From: Parastagonospora avenae f. sp. tritici 18332-5
Lineage: Eukaryota > Ascomycota > Dothideomycetes > Pleosporales > Phaeosphaeriaceae
Length of the DNA stretch: 64,000 nt
Direction: 5' to 3'
Assembly (NCBI GenBank): GCA_022559985.1
Contig: JAFJTR010000050.1
Span: 62,001 to 126,000 of the forward strand
How positions within the stretch are numbered: position 1 is the first letter of the stretch; every line of letters begins with the position of its first letter. Shown piece after piece: positions 11,353 through 21,654 of the stretch. A model generated the notes under the pieces. It was given only the letters and a program-made list of their open reading frames with translations, was not told the DNA's origin and ran no database searches. The translations under genes were made by a program, and so were the position numbers.

Positions 11353-12213
11353 ATGTCTAAACTCTTCCAAACCGGCGCCCTTCTAGCCGCGCTCGTTGCG
11401 GGCGTTGCAGGCCACACTTCCGTCGAGAAGTTCGAAGCAGGTGGCAAGACCTACGATGGGTTCTACCAGGGCTCCAAGAAAGACCCTGGTAACAAGTCAC
11501 CCGCCTGGTGGACGAACCAGGGCTGGGGCTACCAGCCAATCTATGGAAGCCAACTCCAGTCCCCGGACATCATCGCTCACAAGGACGCTTCACCATCTCC
11601 TTACACAGTCGAGGCACCCGCCGGCGAGAAGGTGACCTTCACATGGCACCACGACGGTAGCTGTGGTGGCGGTGAAGAAGGTTGGGACTGTTCGCATCAT
11701 GGTTGGACCGCAACCTACCTAGCACCCTGCAAAGGCGACTGCAAAGACGTCGTGAAAACAAACTTGGATTTCTTCAAGATCCATGAGAGCGCCCTTATCG
11801 ACTACCGCGACGGTCGCTTCTCCCAGGGCAGCAAACAAGCCCAGACTGGTTACTGGGGAACCGACGCCATCTTTTACGACAACGGCAACAAGCAGAGCGT
11901 CACTATCCCTAAGGAAATCCCCAGCGGCAACTACATTCTTCGTACCGAAGTTGTCTCCATCCACAACAACGGCGACGTTTCGCAAAGGCAATTCTGGCCC
12001 CAGGCTTTCAACATCAAGGTCACCGGTGGTGATGACAGCGCTCAGATGCCCCCTGGAAAGAAGGGTACCGAGTTGTACCATGCCACCGACCCACTACTCC
12101 AATGGGACCTCTACTGGCACGACGCTGGCAAGACCATTAAAGCAGCTCCTGGTCCCCAACTCGCATCGGTCGCCTCCGTGACACGCCGTCACGCGCGTGA
12201 CTTTTCTTCTTAA
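11353..12213 (+). CDS. Secreted AA9 lytic polysaccharide monooxygenase, variant active site
   Basis: The copper enzyme family AA9 (formerly GH61) oxidatively cleaves cellulose or hemicellulose outside the cell. The protein is 286 residues. The chosen ATG (11353) gives a clean 20-residue signal peptide (MSKLFQTGALLAALVAGVAG) followed by His, which becomes the copper-binding N-terminal His1; an upstream in-frame start would destroy this. The second copper His lies in DCSHHGWTATYLAPC (usual pattern SHHGPV). Three features are odd. The conserved segment expected to read QFYPQC reads QFWPQA, so the axial Tyr position is Trp. The paired cysteines are both missing (SPDIIA for the usual SPDIIC, and QA for QC). 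Extra cysteines surround the second His. The C-terminus has a short basic tail, TRRHARDFSS, like the AA9 at 46 kb. Substrate cannot be assigned. Confidence 0.9.
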   Translation: MSKLFQTGALLAALVAGVAGHTSVEKFEAGGKTYDGFYQGSKKDPGNKSPAWWTNQGWGYQPIYGSQLQSPDIIAHKDASPSPYTVEAPAGEKVTFTWHHDGSCGGGEEGWDCSHHGWTATYLAPCKGDCKDVVKTNLDFFKIHESALIDYRDGRFSQGSKQAQTGYWGTDAIFYDNGNKQSVTIPKEIPSGNYILRTEVVSIHNNGDVSQRQFWPQAFNIKVTGGDDSAQMPPGKKGTELYHATDPLLQWDLYWHDAGKTIKAAPGPQLASVASVTRRHARDFSS

Positions 12214-13700
12214 GCACACTTCTCACTTATCTTCTTCTTGGACTTCACTGCATATGTGGGTTTTATGACGGGTCAGCATTTTCTTCTTTCAGGGAAAGAG
12301 TTACGGGTTCGACGCGTGGGACGCATACAAAGAGGTTACGATTTCTTCACTTCGTGCTGGTCATAACGATGGCTCAGCTCTTCTTTACACCATGATGCCC
12401 GGGAAAGGGCATTTTATATATTCTGGAATGATGAATTTAGGTGGCTCTCGTGGGAGATGCGACCATTCTTGCTAAGTGGGATCTTTAATCGCATTGTGCC
12501 GTTGCGAGGTGCTGGTGAACATGTGGAGGTGTTGACTCACTCTGAACATGGTAAATCAAGCTCGCCTCGGCAACGTCTTACACTCGTCATCCCGTTTTCT
12601 GATAGCCGGCACTATCAACCGTGGCCAACTGAACTTCTTTCCGCGGCTAAATCTAACTCTTACCAAAATAAGACGCGGTACAAGGTACATACTGCACACC
12701 TGTGCAGACGTCACAGGCTCTCCTGCACCTGAATAGCTCGTGCTGAACTGACTTCCTTTGTCTATTCCGCATACGCGACACCTTGACCTTCAACCGAAGG
12801 GTTTCTGAAATTGTGACTGACTAGCTATGCAACTTATCACATAACAATGCGCTTCTCACTTTGGGATATCCTCTTTCAGCACCCCGGCCTAGACCTTGGA
12901 TAACGGTCAAGGGAGCTGCCAGCACGCGTAAAATGCATGATCTGGTACGATGTTCTACGCTCAATTGTCCTGCGATGCCGTTGCTCGGCCTTCACTTCCC
13001 TCTGGGTTCTATACGCATGGTGGAGCAATTGAACCAACTATTTTGTGGAGCTTTCTATCACCACATTACGCATAGCATGACCCAAAGTCGTTTACCTGGA
13101 GTAGTCAACGCTTCCACCAACTCAGCCTTGGCAGATGATAATGGTGCATGGGGTGATTCAGGCAAATTTCTATATGTAGCATGGGATGGGAATCCTCCTC
13201 GCCCGTTTTGAGAAAAAAATAAGGACAATGTTGACAAAAGAACAAAGAAAATCAGAGATAGTCCGAAGATCTCCTGATATTGATTCAGCCATGGGCGTGC
13301 GCCACAAAACGCCTTCCAGTGACAAGCGATGTTTGGACCAAGGGACACCCTTCGAAGAACCTTCGAATGCAGTCAGTGGTACGAGAAATCGCTTAGCTAT
13401 GGCCGTCATAGGCTTTCAAAACGCTCGATCTTGCTGTCAGGCTCGAAGTGGCTTCTCCGGACTGGGCTTTACTGCCTAGAGAAGGCGGACATGTCGAGGA
13501 CACCCCTTCCATCGGCGAGCTGAGCGCATGCTGCATTACGCTGAACAATCAGACGTAAAACCTGAACTACTCTAGGCTCAAATGGGAGTGATTGGGTTTG
13601 TTGTGGAGCTCGAGCAGAGTACTTGAAGGAGCGGTTATGCCTCGTACCACGAGTGTCTTCAAAGTACTCCGATAATTTGTCTCATCGTTTATCTGCAACC
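12214..13700. other. Intergenic between AA9 and O-methyltransferase
   Basis: No supported gene. Open frames at 12.9-13.5 kb overlap on opposite strands and carry no domain. An in-frame extension upstream of the O-methyltransferase start (13623-13700) uses a non-ATG codon and is probably leader sequence. Confidence 0.45.
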
Positions 13701-15083
13701 ATGGCCTTTCTTGCCTCACCAATTCGTCGCAACAACACCTCCTTCGCCAACTTGGCTGGCCGAGTATCTAAGGTCTCTTCACAAATAACAGCCTATCTGG
13801 AGAAGCACGAACATGCCCATCCGGACTTCACCCCTACCTCGGCAGTCCTTCCAGAGACGTATGCATACGAAAGTCTTAGAAATGAGCTTACGGATGCGAC
13901 CATGGACCTAATGCGCCTTGCCAATGGGCCCAAAAATGTATTTCGTACTATGTCGTTCTGGCACACAGATCTAGCAGCAACACAAGTCGCGCTGCGTCGC
14001 AAATTCTTTGACCATGTCCCAGATGATAATGTTGGACTCAGTGCTTCGGAAGTAGCAAGAGCTACATCCATGGACGTGGATCGGGCCAACCGCATTCTCA
14101 AGATGCTTGCCACACATCGCATTTTTGAGGAGGTTGATGGTAAATTCCGTCACACTGCGCTCTCAAACTTCTTGAAGACAAATATCTATCGCTCGATGGC
14201 TGAGATGCAGCTCGACCCCTGTGCCAAAGCAATGTCTGATATGGATGATTGGATTGTGGCTAGTCCATATGGAATGAGCGTAAAGGATAGTCCCTTTTAC
14301 CGACAGTTCAAGAAGGACTTCTACACATATACTGCGGATGCGAATCACGGAAAACTCTTCTCGGATGCAATGAGGAGTTGGGGAACGAGTATGTTTACCG
14401 ATTTGCAACGAAACAGACCTTGGCTGACCTTTTCATCAGTCGACAATCCCTTTGAGATGTTGCGCAACAACTTCGATTGGAGATCGCTCGCCAATACCAA
14501 GGTCGTAGACATTGGAGGAGGTAACGGACATGTCTCACTCGACCTTGCGCGTGTAAGTGTCGTTTATCTGCTTCGCTAACGTGAACTGACACAATACGCA
14601 CAGGAGTTTGAAAATATAAGCTTCACTGTGCAAGACTTGTCACCGCAACAGCTCTCCGATGCAAATGTAGCTGAGCTGGGAGATCGAGTCACCTACCAGC
14701 AGTACGACTACTATACGCCACAGCCCATTCGCGATGCGGGCGTCTATCTGTGTCGCGCGACATTCCACAACCACAATGACGAAGAATCAGTTAAGATGTT
14801 GCGAGCACTCATTCCAGCTCTCGAAGGTAGAACTGATAAACCCGTCGTTCTCATCAATGATGTTATCATCCCGGAGCGTGCTGAGGGCGCTGTAACCATG
14901 GCCGAGGCGAACCAGCTCCGGCAGATGGACCTGCTCATGCTTGCGTTGTTTGGAGCGAAGGAGAGGACGGAGAACGACTGGAGAACTCTGTTCAAGGAGG
15001 TGGACGAGAGGCTTGAGATTGTGAAGATGCATTACAATCCGCGTGGAGCTGGTTTATTGGAAGTTCGGCTTAGGTCAACCTGA
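13701..15083 (+). CDS. SAM-dependent O-methyltransferase (plant/fungal COMT-like, Methyltransf_2)
   Basis: Exon 1 (13701-14552) and exon 2 (14604-15083) are joined across an intron with donor GTAAGT and acceptor CACAG, giving 443 residues. Residues about 85-150 form the winged-helix dimerisation domain (SASEVARATSMDVDRANRIL). The SAM-binding motif VVDIGGGNGHVSLDLA lies at about 267-282. The likely catalytic His region is CRATFHNHNDEESVKML, where many relatives read LHDWPD; here an extra Asn-His replaces the Trp-Pro. Such enzymes methylate hydroxyls of polyketides, phenolics or sterigmatocystin-type intermediates. No PKS, NRPS, P450 or transporter lies nearby, so it is not in a visible biosynthetic cluster and its substrate is unknown. 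It lies about 200 bp from the start of the inverted-repeat island. Confidence 0.92.
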
Positions 15084-15295
15084 GGGCTCACAAGGGAGGA
15101 AGTAGTGCAATATACAGCATCGAGTCGACTTTAGAGGAGATTGGTGTACCCTACTTGGCGAGACAGCACTAAACTGCTACCGCACAGCAGATGTTTGTGT
15201 AGGAATGCCATATCAAAGTAGGACCAGCATCTCCAAATTTGATCATGGCGAATTCGTGAGATGTCTGTGTTGTCCTAGCTTTTGATTCGTAGATA

Positions 15296-15945
15296 CACTA
15301 GGCTCCAGCAAAATTCGTGTCCGCTTTGCACACGCGTGAAGTAATCTAACAGTCTTAAGCAGCGCACTAATAAGTTAATGAAGAAGCCTGTATATATTTA
15401 GTGTTGTAATGTCGGTCACTGCGTAGCGAGACACACTGCGAAACGAGACACCACAGATACTCCGGAACACAACAAACTCTACAACAAGTCACGAGAATAG
15501 ATATTCTCGGAATAGAAGCCTTACGCTATGAAGTCCACCCTCTCCTAATATTCTAGAGAAATATGTGCAGGTTACCATGCAATACGACAATTTGGCATAA
15601 ACGTTAAGCGACCGCCTTGCTTTAGCTAGCAGTAGCTTCATTAAAAGCTAATGCATCTTGTTAAGAGTCTGTTCACTTACAGCCTGTTGTATCATCATTC
15701 TAATCCGAGCACTGTATTAACTCTCAAGGGGTCGTGGTGATGTTATGCTAATTCTAAGTCCAACTGCTGGAAGTGCCTAATACAGAGGCCCCTTGCACTA
15801 AGATTAAAGTAGTTTAGCGGTAATCTGCCGCTGCCGACACTCAATCTGTGGCTGTGTGGCGCGTTTGCTAAGCGCTCCAGGATACTAGAAAATTAGCTCA
15901 GATTGGGATTGGGAGCGGGGTCACGTGGTCCTGAATCTGTTAGCT
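15296..15945 (+). repeat. Left arm of a long inverted repeat (about 650 bp)
   Basis: This sequence is related, in reverse complement, to 21655-22293. Shared blocks run in the same order: GCAAAATTCGTGTCCGCTT near the outer end, then the motif at 15409 (GTCGGTCACTGCGTAGCGAG), then AACACAACAAAC, TCTCGGAATAG, GCAATACGACAATTTGGCAT, CTGCTGGAAGTGC, TTAGCGGTAATCT and GATTGGGAGC. Differences are mostly transitions (C/T, G/A), consistent with RIP or age. The outer end starts CACTAGG. Bases 15084-15295, between the O-methyltransferase and this arm, hold nothing I recognise. Confidence 0.8.
15409..15455 (+). repeat. TA-flanked pogo/Fot1-like terminal motif, copy 1
   Basis: After TA (15407-15408) the sequence begins ATGTCGGTCACTGCGTAGCG and continues with imperfect repeats of GCGNAACGAGACAC. 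Fot1/pogo-type Tc1-mariner elements have TA target sites and internally repetitive termini of this style. Two more copies lie at 19145 (same orientation) and 22188 (opposite orientation). The motif is nested inside the long arm, so in this copy it may not be an element end. Confidence 0.55.
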
Positions 15946-16147
15946 TATTAGTCACCCTGGTGCCGCTTGCCCCACTATTGTCTTGAACTCTCTCTTTCTA
16001 GGCTTCCTTCACAACACATGCCTAACTTACTGTTGAACTAGAAATTTTTGCCTACATCCCTGCTCAGAATGCTTGCCAAGCAGTTATTCTTATTACTACC
16101 TTAAATTTAGCAAAGCAGATAGCCTTAATTTAGGTGCTACATTAGCA

Positions 16148-17470
16148 ATGCTGCTGCTTGATCTACCAAACGAGTTGCTCCAAGATATATCAGAATACCT
16201 AGAATCTGAGAGAGATATCAACGTCATAGCACAAGCCAATCGCCGCCTTTACTATCTTCTAGATAGCTACCGCTACCGCTACAATATACAACAATCTGGA
16301 AGCTCAGCACTGTTGTGGGCTGCCCGACATGGCCAAGAGGCGACAGCGAAAAAGCTGCTGAGGGAAAATGCTGATATACAGGCCACAAATGAACATAATC
16401 AGGCACCACTGTTTTTGGCGGCAGGGAATGGGCATGAGATGCTGGTAAAGCTGCTGCTTGACAAGGGCGTCGCTGTCCACCCACAGTGTGGAGCCTACGG
16501 CAATGCGCTCTACGCGGCTTCGCAAGAAGGCTACAAGGCTGTGATAAAGATTCTGCTCGACAAGGGTGCCAATGTTAACGCACAGGGGGGATATCACGGC
16601 AACGCACTCCAGGCGGCTTCATTTCGAGGCCACGAGGCGGCGGTGAAGATGCTGCTTGACAAGGGCGCCGATGTTAACGCACAAGGTGGACATCACGGCA
16701 ACGCACTCCAGGCAGCTTCATTTCGAGACCACGAGGCGGTGGTGAAGATGCTGCTTGACAAGGGCGCCGATGTTAACGCACAAGGTGGATATCACGGCAA
16801 CGCACTCCAGGCGGCTTCATTTCGAGACCACGAGGCGGTGGTGAAGATGCTGCTTGACAAGGGCGCCAACGTCAACGCGCAGGGTGGAAGGTACAGCAAC
16901 GCGCTCCAGGCGGCTTCATTTCAAGGCTACGAGGCGGTAGTAAAGATGCTGCTCGACAAGGGTGCCAACGTTGATACGCAGAATGGAAAGTACGGCAACG
17001 CGCTTCAGGCAGCTTCATTTCGAGGCCACAAGACAGTGGTAAAGCTGCTGCTCGATAAGGGCGCCGACGTCAACGCGCAGGGTGGAAGGTACAGCAACGC
17101 ACTCCAGGCAGCTTCAAATAATGGCCACGAGGCGGTTGTGAAGATGCTGCTTGACAAGGGCGCCGATGTTAATGTGCAGGGTGGTCTCTACTGCAACGCA
17201 CTCCAGGCGGCTTCACATAGAGGCGACGAGGCGGTAGTGAAGCTGCTGCTTAACAAGGGCGCCGACGTCAACGCGCAGGGTGGAAGGTACAGCAACGCAC
17301 TCCAGGCGGCTTCATTTCAAGGCTACGAGGTGGTAGTGAAGATGCTGCTCGACAAGGGTGCCGACGTTAACGCGCAGGGTGGTAGATTCGGCAACGCACT
17401 CCACGCAGCTTTGTCTCGAAACCACGAAGCAGTAGCAAGGCTGCTGCGCGACAAAGCTGCTGTCACGTAA
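16148..17470 (+). CDS. F-box-like / ankyrin-repeat protein, about 12 repeats, intact
   Basis: The frame from ATG 16148 gives 440 residues. Residues 1-45 (LDLPNELLQDISEYLESE .. NRRLYYLLD) match the F-box-like head common in fungal ankyrin proteins. From about residue 50 there are 12 ankyrin repeats of 33 residues with the core G..NALQAASFRGHEAVVKML (L)LDKGADVNAQ. The frame is open further upstream but without an ATG. F-box/ankyrin proteins are thought to act as SCF adaptors or as recognition modules related to fungal NLR repeat domains; here no nucleotide-binding domain is attached. The gene is intact although it lies inside a degraded, repeat-bounded region. Repeats 4-7 are almost identical at DNA level, suggesting recent unequal exchange. 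Confidence 0.83.
   Translation: MLLLDLPNELLQDISEYLESERDINVIAQANRRLYYLLDSYRYRYNIQQSGSSALLWAARHGQEATAKKLLRENADIQATNEHNQAPLFLAAGNGHEMLVKLLLDKGVAVHPQCGAYGNALYAASQEGYKAVIKILLDKGANVNAQGGYHGNALQAASFRGHEAAVKMLLDKGADVNAQGGHHGNALQAASFRDHEAVVKMLLDKGADVNAQGGYHGNALQAASFRDHEAVVKMLLDKGANVNAQGGRYSNALQAASFQGYEAVVKMLLDKGANVDTQNGKYGNALQAASFRGHKTVVKLLLDKGADVNAQGGRYSNALQAASNNGHEAVVKMLLDKGADVNVQGGLYCNALQAASHRGDEAVVKLLLNKGADVNAQGGRYSNALQAASFQGYEVVVKMLLDKGADVNAQGGRFGNALHAALSRNHEAVARLLRDKAAVT
16586..17408 (+). repeat. Tandem 99-bp coding repeats (ankyrin)
   Basis: Eight or more head-to-tail 99-bp units encode one ankyrin repeat each. Adjacent units share long identical stretches such as GGCAACGCACTCCAGGCGGC and ATGCTGCTTGACAAGGGCGC. 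Variation concentrates in a few codons at the repeat start (YHG, HHG, RYS, KYG, LYC) and loop (FRG, FRD, FQG, NNG, HRG). Confidence 0.85.
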
Positions 17471-18123
17471 GAATAGAGTGCGGAAGAATTGCTACAACAA
17501 CAGATAACGTTAGTTATTGTAGAATGCTGCAGGAGGGGTGTCAATAGTAATCAGATCCTGCATAGCGCTTTTGACTCACCAACTAGACCTGCACATTCAT
17601 CCACCACCAGTTTCAATATACTGGGACCGAGTCAACCGTGCCCTCTGATGATCACAGAGACATCGGTTCCTACAAATGCAAAAGCGGCAATTGAACTCCT
17701 GGCAGTAAGGGCCGTCTTCAATCCACGCATACAACAATGGACTTCGAGGCAGGGCTCAACAATACACGTGGGGTCGCTCGGTTACAGTACTGCTCAACAT
17801 TTTGACCTTGAGAGGGTTGCGTCCCAGACAAAACACCATCGTCAACCTTGAGTATGCCTCGCTGGACGCCTTACTGGGGCTGTGCAAACCCGAAGTAGAT
17901 CATTGCCCTCTTAGCGGCACTTACATTGTCTTTATTGGCCAACGTACGCGTTGCGTATGCCGGCCTAATCTAGCAGGCGTTTCATCGTTGCCTGGGAGAT
18001 CGCCTAGTCGTGTTACGAACCTCGACAGTACATATATTGAGCTGTGCACATCTCACTCTATCATTGTACACGACTCTAGCTACTCCTTGTACTGCAACAC
18101 CCGCTTTACCTCGACCCCCCATC
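17471..18123. other. Intergenic between ankyrin gene and membrane-protein gene
   Basis: There is an open plus-strand stretch of about 120 codons (17489-17851) with no ATG-supported domain or homology I recognise. It may be leader or decayed coding sequence of either neighbour. Confidence 0.4.
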
Positions 18124-18794
18124 ATGTCTCAGGACCGAAGTCTTCGAGTGCTCACATTGCTCACAACAGCAATTGCCTTCCCGTTGCTCATCGTCGCAAC
18201 AGCCCTGTCTTTCGAGGGAAGAAACTCGGGCAGAGCCTGGTGGGACCGCCCCAAAGTGACATCATTCTGCTTCGGATATATACCTTTGTTCTTCACCGCC
18301 GTCACGTCCATTGTTGCCATTAAATGGCACAAGCGATCGCCCATCCTTACCGTGACTCTTCTGGACTTCGCTGGCGCGATCGGCTATATGGCACTCCTGA
18401 ATTCGATCTGGGCAATTGAGGCGGAGAGGATGAACAAAGGAGGTCTCGGACTATTGATTGGATACACTACTGCCCCTATGATACTGAACATGTAAATGTA
18501 ATGCCTCCACGATGCACTTCGAGATCTAATAATAGTAGGTTTCTCCATATGTACGCCTTTGGACGCGATCTCAGATACGTCTACACCGCACTATTCAACA
18601 AGATAGGGCACAAGTGCCCGAACTGCCAAAGCAGATTCGCCGTGGGATTGCCCCAGGTACAAGAGACTAGCAAGCGCGGGGAAGGTTACAGTCTCCTGCG
18701 CGGCGAGGAGTATCTGGATGAGGATGCAGCAGCCTACGTAGATGCCAGGACATCTGAAGATCAAGCTAGGGTTCAGAGCGCAGCAGATGTTTAG
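18124..18794 (+). CDS. Small multi-pass membrane protein of unknown function
   Basis: Exon 1 (18124-18491) and exon 2 (18539-18794) join in frame through a GTAAAT..TAG intron (47 nt), reading ILNMFLHMYAFG. The product is 207 residues. Four hydrophobic segments are evident at about residues 8-28 (LTLLTTAIAFPLLIVATAL), 45-62, 70-92 and 98-120. A hydrophilic tail follows with a CPNCQSRF Cys pair. There is no signal sequence other than the first hydrophobic segment. I recognise no family; the build resembles lineage-specific fungal four-helix membrane proteins. It lies inside the inverted-repeat island and has no stop codons or frameshifts, so it may be a working gene engulfed by the island or a host gene the repeats landed around. 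Confidence 0.68.
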
Positions 18795-19074
18795 GCAGAA
18801 GGGCATTTCGATGCTACGCCTTCTTGTGCTCCTCGTGCAAGCAAGCGTTAAGTGCGGAGGCGAGGGCTTAGCGACTGCGAACTTCATCACTATATGCATG
18901 TTTGGATCCTTTGTGGGCCTTGCCATTTCCTAACACGACCTGTTCGGATTCCATTTCCGAGGTTGCGATCGAGTTGATGTAACCCAGACAGCTGATGTTT
19001 AGCGGCGACGACCTTTATTCCGTATGCGAAGCTCGATCTGGTGAAGGTCGAAACGGGAGCAGTTCCGCGGATAG

Positions 19075-19127
19075 TTCAATCGAGCCTGCTGTTTTCAATA
19101 ATTCAATCGAGCCTGCTCTTTCAATAA
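19075..19127 (+). repeat. 26-27-bp tandem duplication
   Basis: Two adjacent copies of TTCAATCGAGCCTGCT followed by T-rich sequence and TCAATAA occur just left of the TA-flanked motif at 19145. The surroundings are AT-rich (AACTAATTAATTAATG). Confidence 0.8.
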
Positions 19128-19144
19128 TTACAAACTAATTAATT

Positions 19145-19190
19145 AATGTCGGTCACTACGTAGCGGGACACCCTCCGTAACGAGACTCGC
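19145..19190 (+). repeat. TA-flanked pogo/Fot1-like terminal motif, copy 2
   Basis: After TA (19143-19144) the sequence begins ATGTCGGTCACTACGTAGCG and continues GGACACCCTCCGTAACGAGAC. It matches copy 1 over about 43 bp and then departs abruptly where the NACHT fragment begins. With copy 3 at 22188 in opposite orientation and TA at both outer sides, it could bound a 3.04-kb element carrying the NLR fragments. Confidence 0.65.
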
Positions 19191-19640
19191 TAGCAGCTGC
19201 ACGATGATGCGGATATTGTTGTCGCTGTCGCACTCGTCGAGCGCATCGACGACTATGATACATGTTTCTGCCTCTCGTCCTGACTCGTGCAGCTTCGACA
19301 GCGGGCCGCAGACAAGATGCTGCCACTAGTCGTGCAACGCCTGGCTGCCGCACTGCTGACACGCTGTACTCGAGCTGCAACGCGATGCTTGTCACGAACT
19401 TGCCCGCATGGCCATCGTGGTCGCGGCCGCGCGAGAAGAAGAAGCTCGCAGCCAGGCGCTTGTCCTCAACATACCTGCGCGCCACTGTCCGCGCGATAGT
19501 CGACTTGCCCGTGCCCGCCAGCCGCTCAGCCAGAAGATGCACCGCTCATCTTGGCCATCCGCCCAGCTGTGTATCTCGTTGAGCGCGACGCTAGAACGGC
19601 CCGAGACACCGCCGAAGCCGTCGTTCAACGTGCCGTTCCG
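19170..19640 (-). pseudogene. NACHT-domain NLR fragment, frameshifted and truncated
   Basis: The minus strand carries the core of a fungal NACHT NTPase: NEIHSWADGQDERCIFWLSG, Walker A in LAGTGKSTIARTVARRY, then RLAASFFFSRGRD and GKFVTSIALQL, and Walker B in CIIVVDALDECDSDNN. These pieces lie in different frames, so at least two small indels break the gene (one just before the Walker A, one before the Walker B). The fragment stops at IIVQLLA, exactly where the TIR-like motif at 19145-19190 begins. NACHT NLRs act in fungal self/non-self recognition and regulated cell death; this fragment cannot make a protein. At its 5' side it abuts the NB-ARC fragment on the opposite strand near 19590. Confidence 0.85.
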
Positions 19641-21460
19641 CCACGACCCCAACTTTGTCGACCGCGGGACGCTGCTCGATCAGATCTGCGAACGGTGCTC
19701 TGCGCCGGCATCGCGCGTAGCGCTGGTGGGCCTCGGCGGTGTGGGGTACGTTTGGCGGAAGACGATTAGTTTGTTGCTTGCATCTGACGCAGGCACAGGA
19801 AGTCGCAGCTGGCCATCGAGCACTCCTACCGCACCGCCGAGCAGTCGCCGGACACGTGGGTGTTCTGGGTGCACGCCAGCAACACGGCGCGACTCGAGCA
19901 AAGCTTCCGGGAGATCGCCGACCAGGTCAGGGTTCGTGGCCGGAAGGACCCGCAAGCGGATGTGTTCAAGCTGGTGCACGACTGGCTGCGCGACGAGGGG
20001 AACGGACGGTGGCTCCTAGTGCTGGACAACGCCGACGATGCCGCTGTTCTTTCCGCGACAGACGACGGCGGCAGCAACAGCGGTCTTCAGCAGCACCTAT
20101 CGAGGTACCTGCCTCCAAGCAGACATGGCTCCGTCCTAGTGACGAGCCGCACAAAGCGCGCAGCGATGCAGGTCGTGGAAGACAGCGACATCATACCGGT
20201 CGAGCCGATGCACGATGCAGCGGCACACGCTCTGCTCCGCAAGAAGTTAGGAGGCATAAGAGAGGAGGACGACAATAGCATTGCTGAGCTAGCGGCGACG
20301 CTGGATCACATGCCGCTTGCTCTCGTGCAGGCGGTGGCATACATTCGGGAGCGAGCGCCGAGATGCTCAGTGCGGTAGTACTTGGAGGAGTACCGGCAGA
20401 GCGACAGCAGAAAGACAAGTCTGCTGAACCAGGAGGCGGGCCATCTTCGCCGAGATGGAGCGGCCAGCAACTCAGTCCTTATAACGTGGCAGATCTTGTT
20501 CGACTACATACGGAACACAAGACAGTTAGCAGCAGGCCTGCTGTCGCTCATGAGCTTCTTCGACCGACAAGGAATACCAGAAGCTTTGCTCCGCACCCAG
20601 GGCAGCAGTGCAGTAAGCAAACCCGCAGCGCCTGTTAGTGTCGACGACGGCTTCGAGGAGGATGTTCTTATGCTGCGGGACTACTCCTTTGTCACGGTGA
20701 CTAGAGATGCGAACATACTCGAGATGCATAGCCTCGTACAGCTAGCTACGCGCACGTGGCTGGAGAGCCAGGGTCAGGTAGACGAATAGAGGGAGCAGTT
20801 CATCTCTCGACTTTGCGCAGAGCTACCGACAGGAGAGCACGAGAACCAGGAGAAGTGTCAGGCGCTGTTCCTACACGCGAGGGCGGCATTAGCACAGCGG
20901 CCTAAAGGCGAGGAGTCACTTCAGACGTGGGCGCTGTTGCTGTACAAGGCAGCATGGTACGCGTGGCAACGAGGAAGGGCAGGCGAGGCAGAGGAGATGT
21001 CGACTGCGTCGATGCAGGTCAGGAGCGAGGTGCTTGGGAGGGAGAATGCGGACACGCTGAGCAGCATGGGGATGGTCGGACTAGTAAGAGAGCTTGGAGG
21101 CAAGTACGAAGAGGCAGAGGCGATGCACAGACAGACGCTGGCGCGGAGCGAGAAGGTGCTCGGGCATGAGCATCTAGACACGCTGACGAGCGTATACTAT
21201 CTTGCCCACTTTCTCGCACATCAGCATCGCTACCACGAAGCCATTGTGCTCTACGACAGGGCATCCGCAGGATACTAGGCTGTCCTTGGGCCGGATCATC
21301 CAACCACTCGTGCGTGTCGCCAGCATCACGCCAACGCGCTTGCATCGCAGGAACAGAGTCAGCTTGCCATCTCTCCCCAATAGCAGATAGCAATGCAAGT
21401 GCACGCGCAGGCAAAGGGTCAAAGCTGCTGCGTGGGCTAGCGAAGATGGGCATTAGAAGC
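19588..21460 (+). pseudogene. NB-ARC / TPR NLR-like gene, no N-terminal domain, several in-frame stops
   Basis: The plus strand encodes PSFNVPFRHDPNFVDRG, then the P-loop GLGGVGKSQLAIEHSYR (split by a 53-nt intron 19746-19798). Next come VFWVHASNTARLEQSFREIA, a kinase-2-like WLLVLDNADD, an RNBS-B-like GSVLVTSRTKRAA and the GLPL-like DHMPLALVQAVAYI. After LQLATRTWLE the frame continues into tetratricopeptide repeats (NADTLSSMGMVGLVRELGGK, HLDTLTSVYYLAHFLA, YEEAEAMHRQTL). TAG stops interrupt it after CSVR, after GQVDE and after ASAGY. They fit CAG to TAG or TGG to TAG changes, the usual RIP outcome. Family members bind ATP and signal incompatibility or defence. The N-terminal effector domain is absent because the sequence begins directly at the junction with the NACHT fragment. 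Bases 21461-21654 hold no gene. Confidence 0.88.
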
Positions 21461-21654
21461 TCAAAGCTGTCTACGAGATGAGAACAAACAATTCTGTATG
21501 TTCATGCGACTACGTCACTCAAGAACTGTGTACAAGCCTCTGTCTCTAATTACTAAGTTAGTATCTGCTCCAAAACTAGGCGAGCGTAGAGGGTAACGAC
21601 TGCAGCGTTGTGTTGTGGTTAAGCTCGAGCGGGTCATGCTTAGACCTGTCCGTT

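Noticed and set aside
13701..15083. O-methyltransferase as part of a secondary-metabolite cluster
   Set aside because: No PKS, NRPS, terpene synthase, P450, transporter or cluster regulator is seen within the window.
16586..17408. CRISPR-like array (regular repeats)
   Set aside because: The repeats are in-frame ankyrin codons with a 99-bp period and no unique spacers, in a fungal genome.
19739..20278. Arg/Ala-rich plus-strand frame overlapping the NB-ARC relic
   Set aside because: It is a shifted frame of the NB-ARC coding sequence, which carries clear motifs in another frame.
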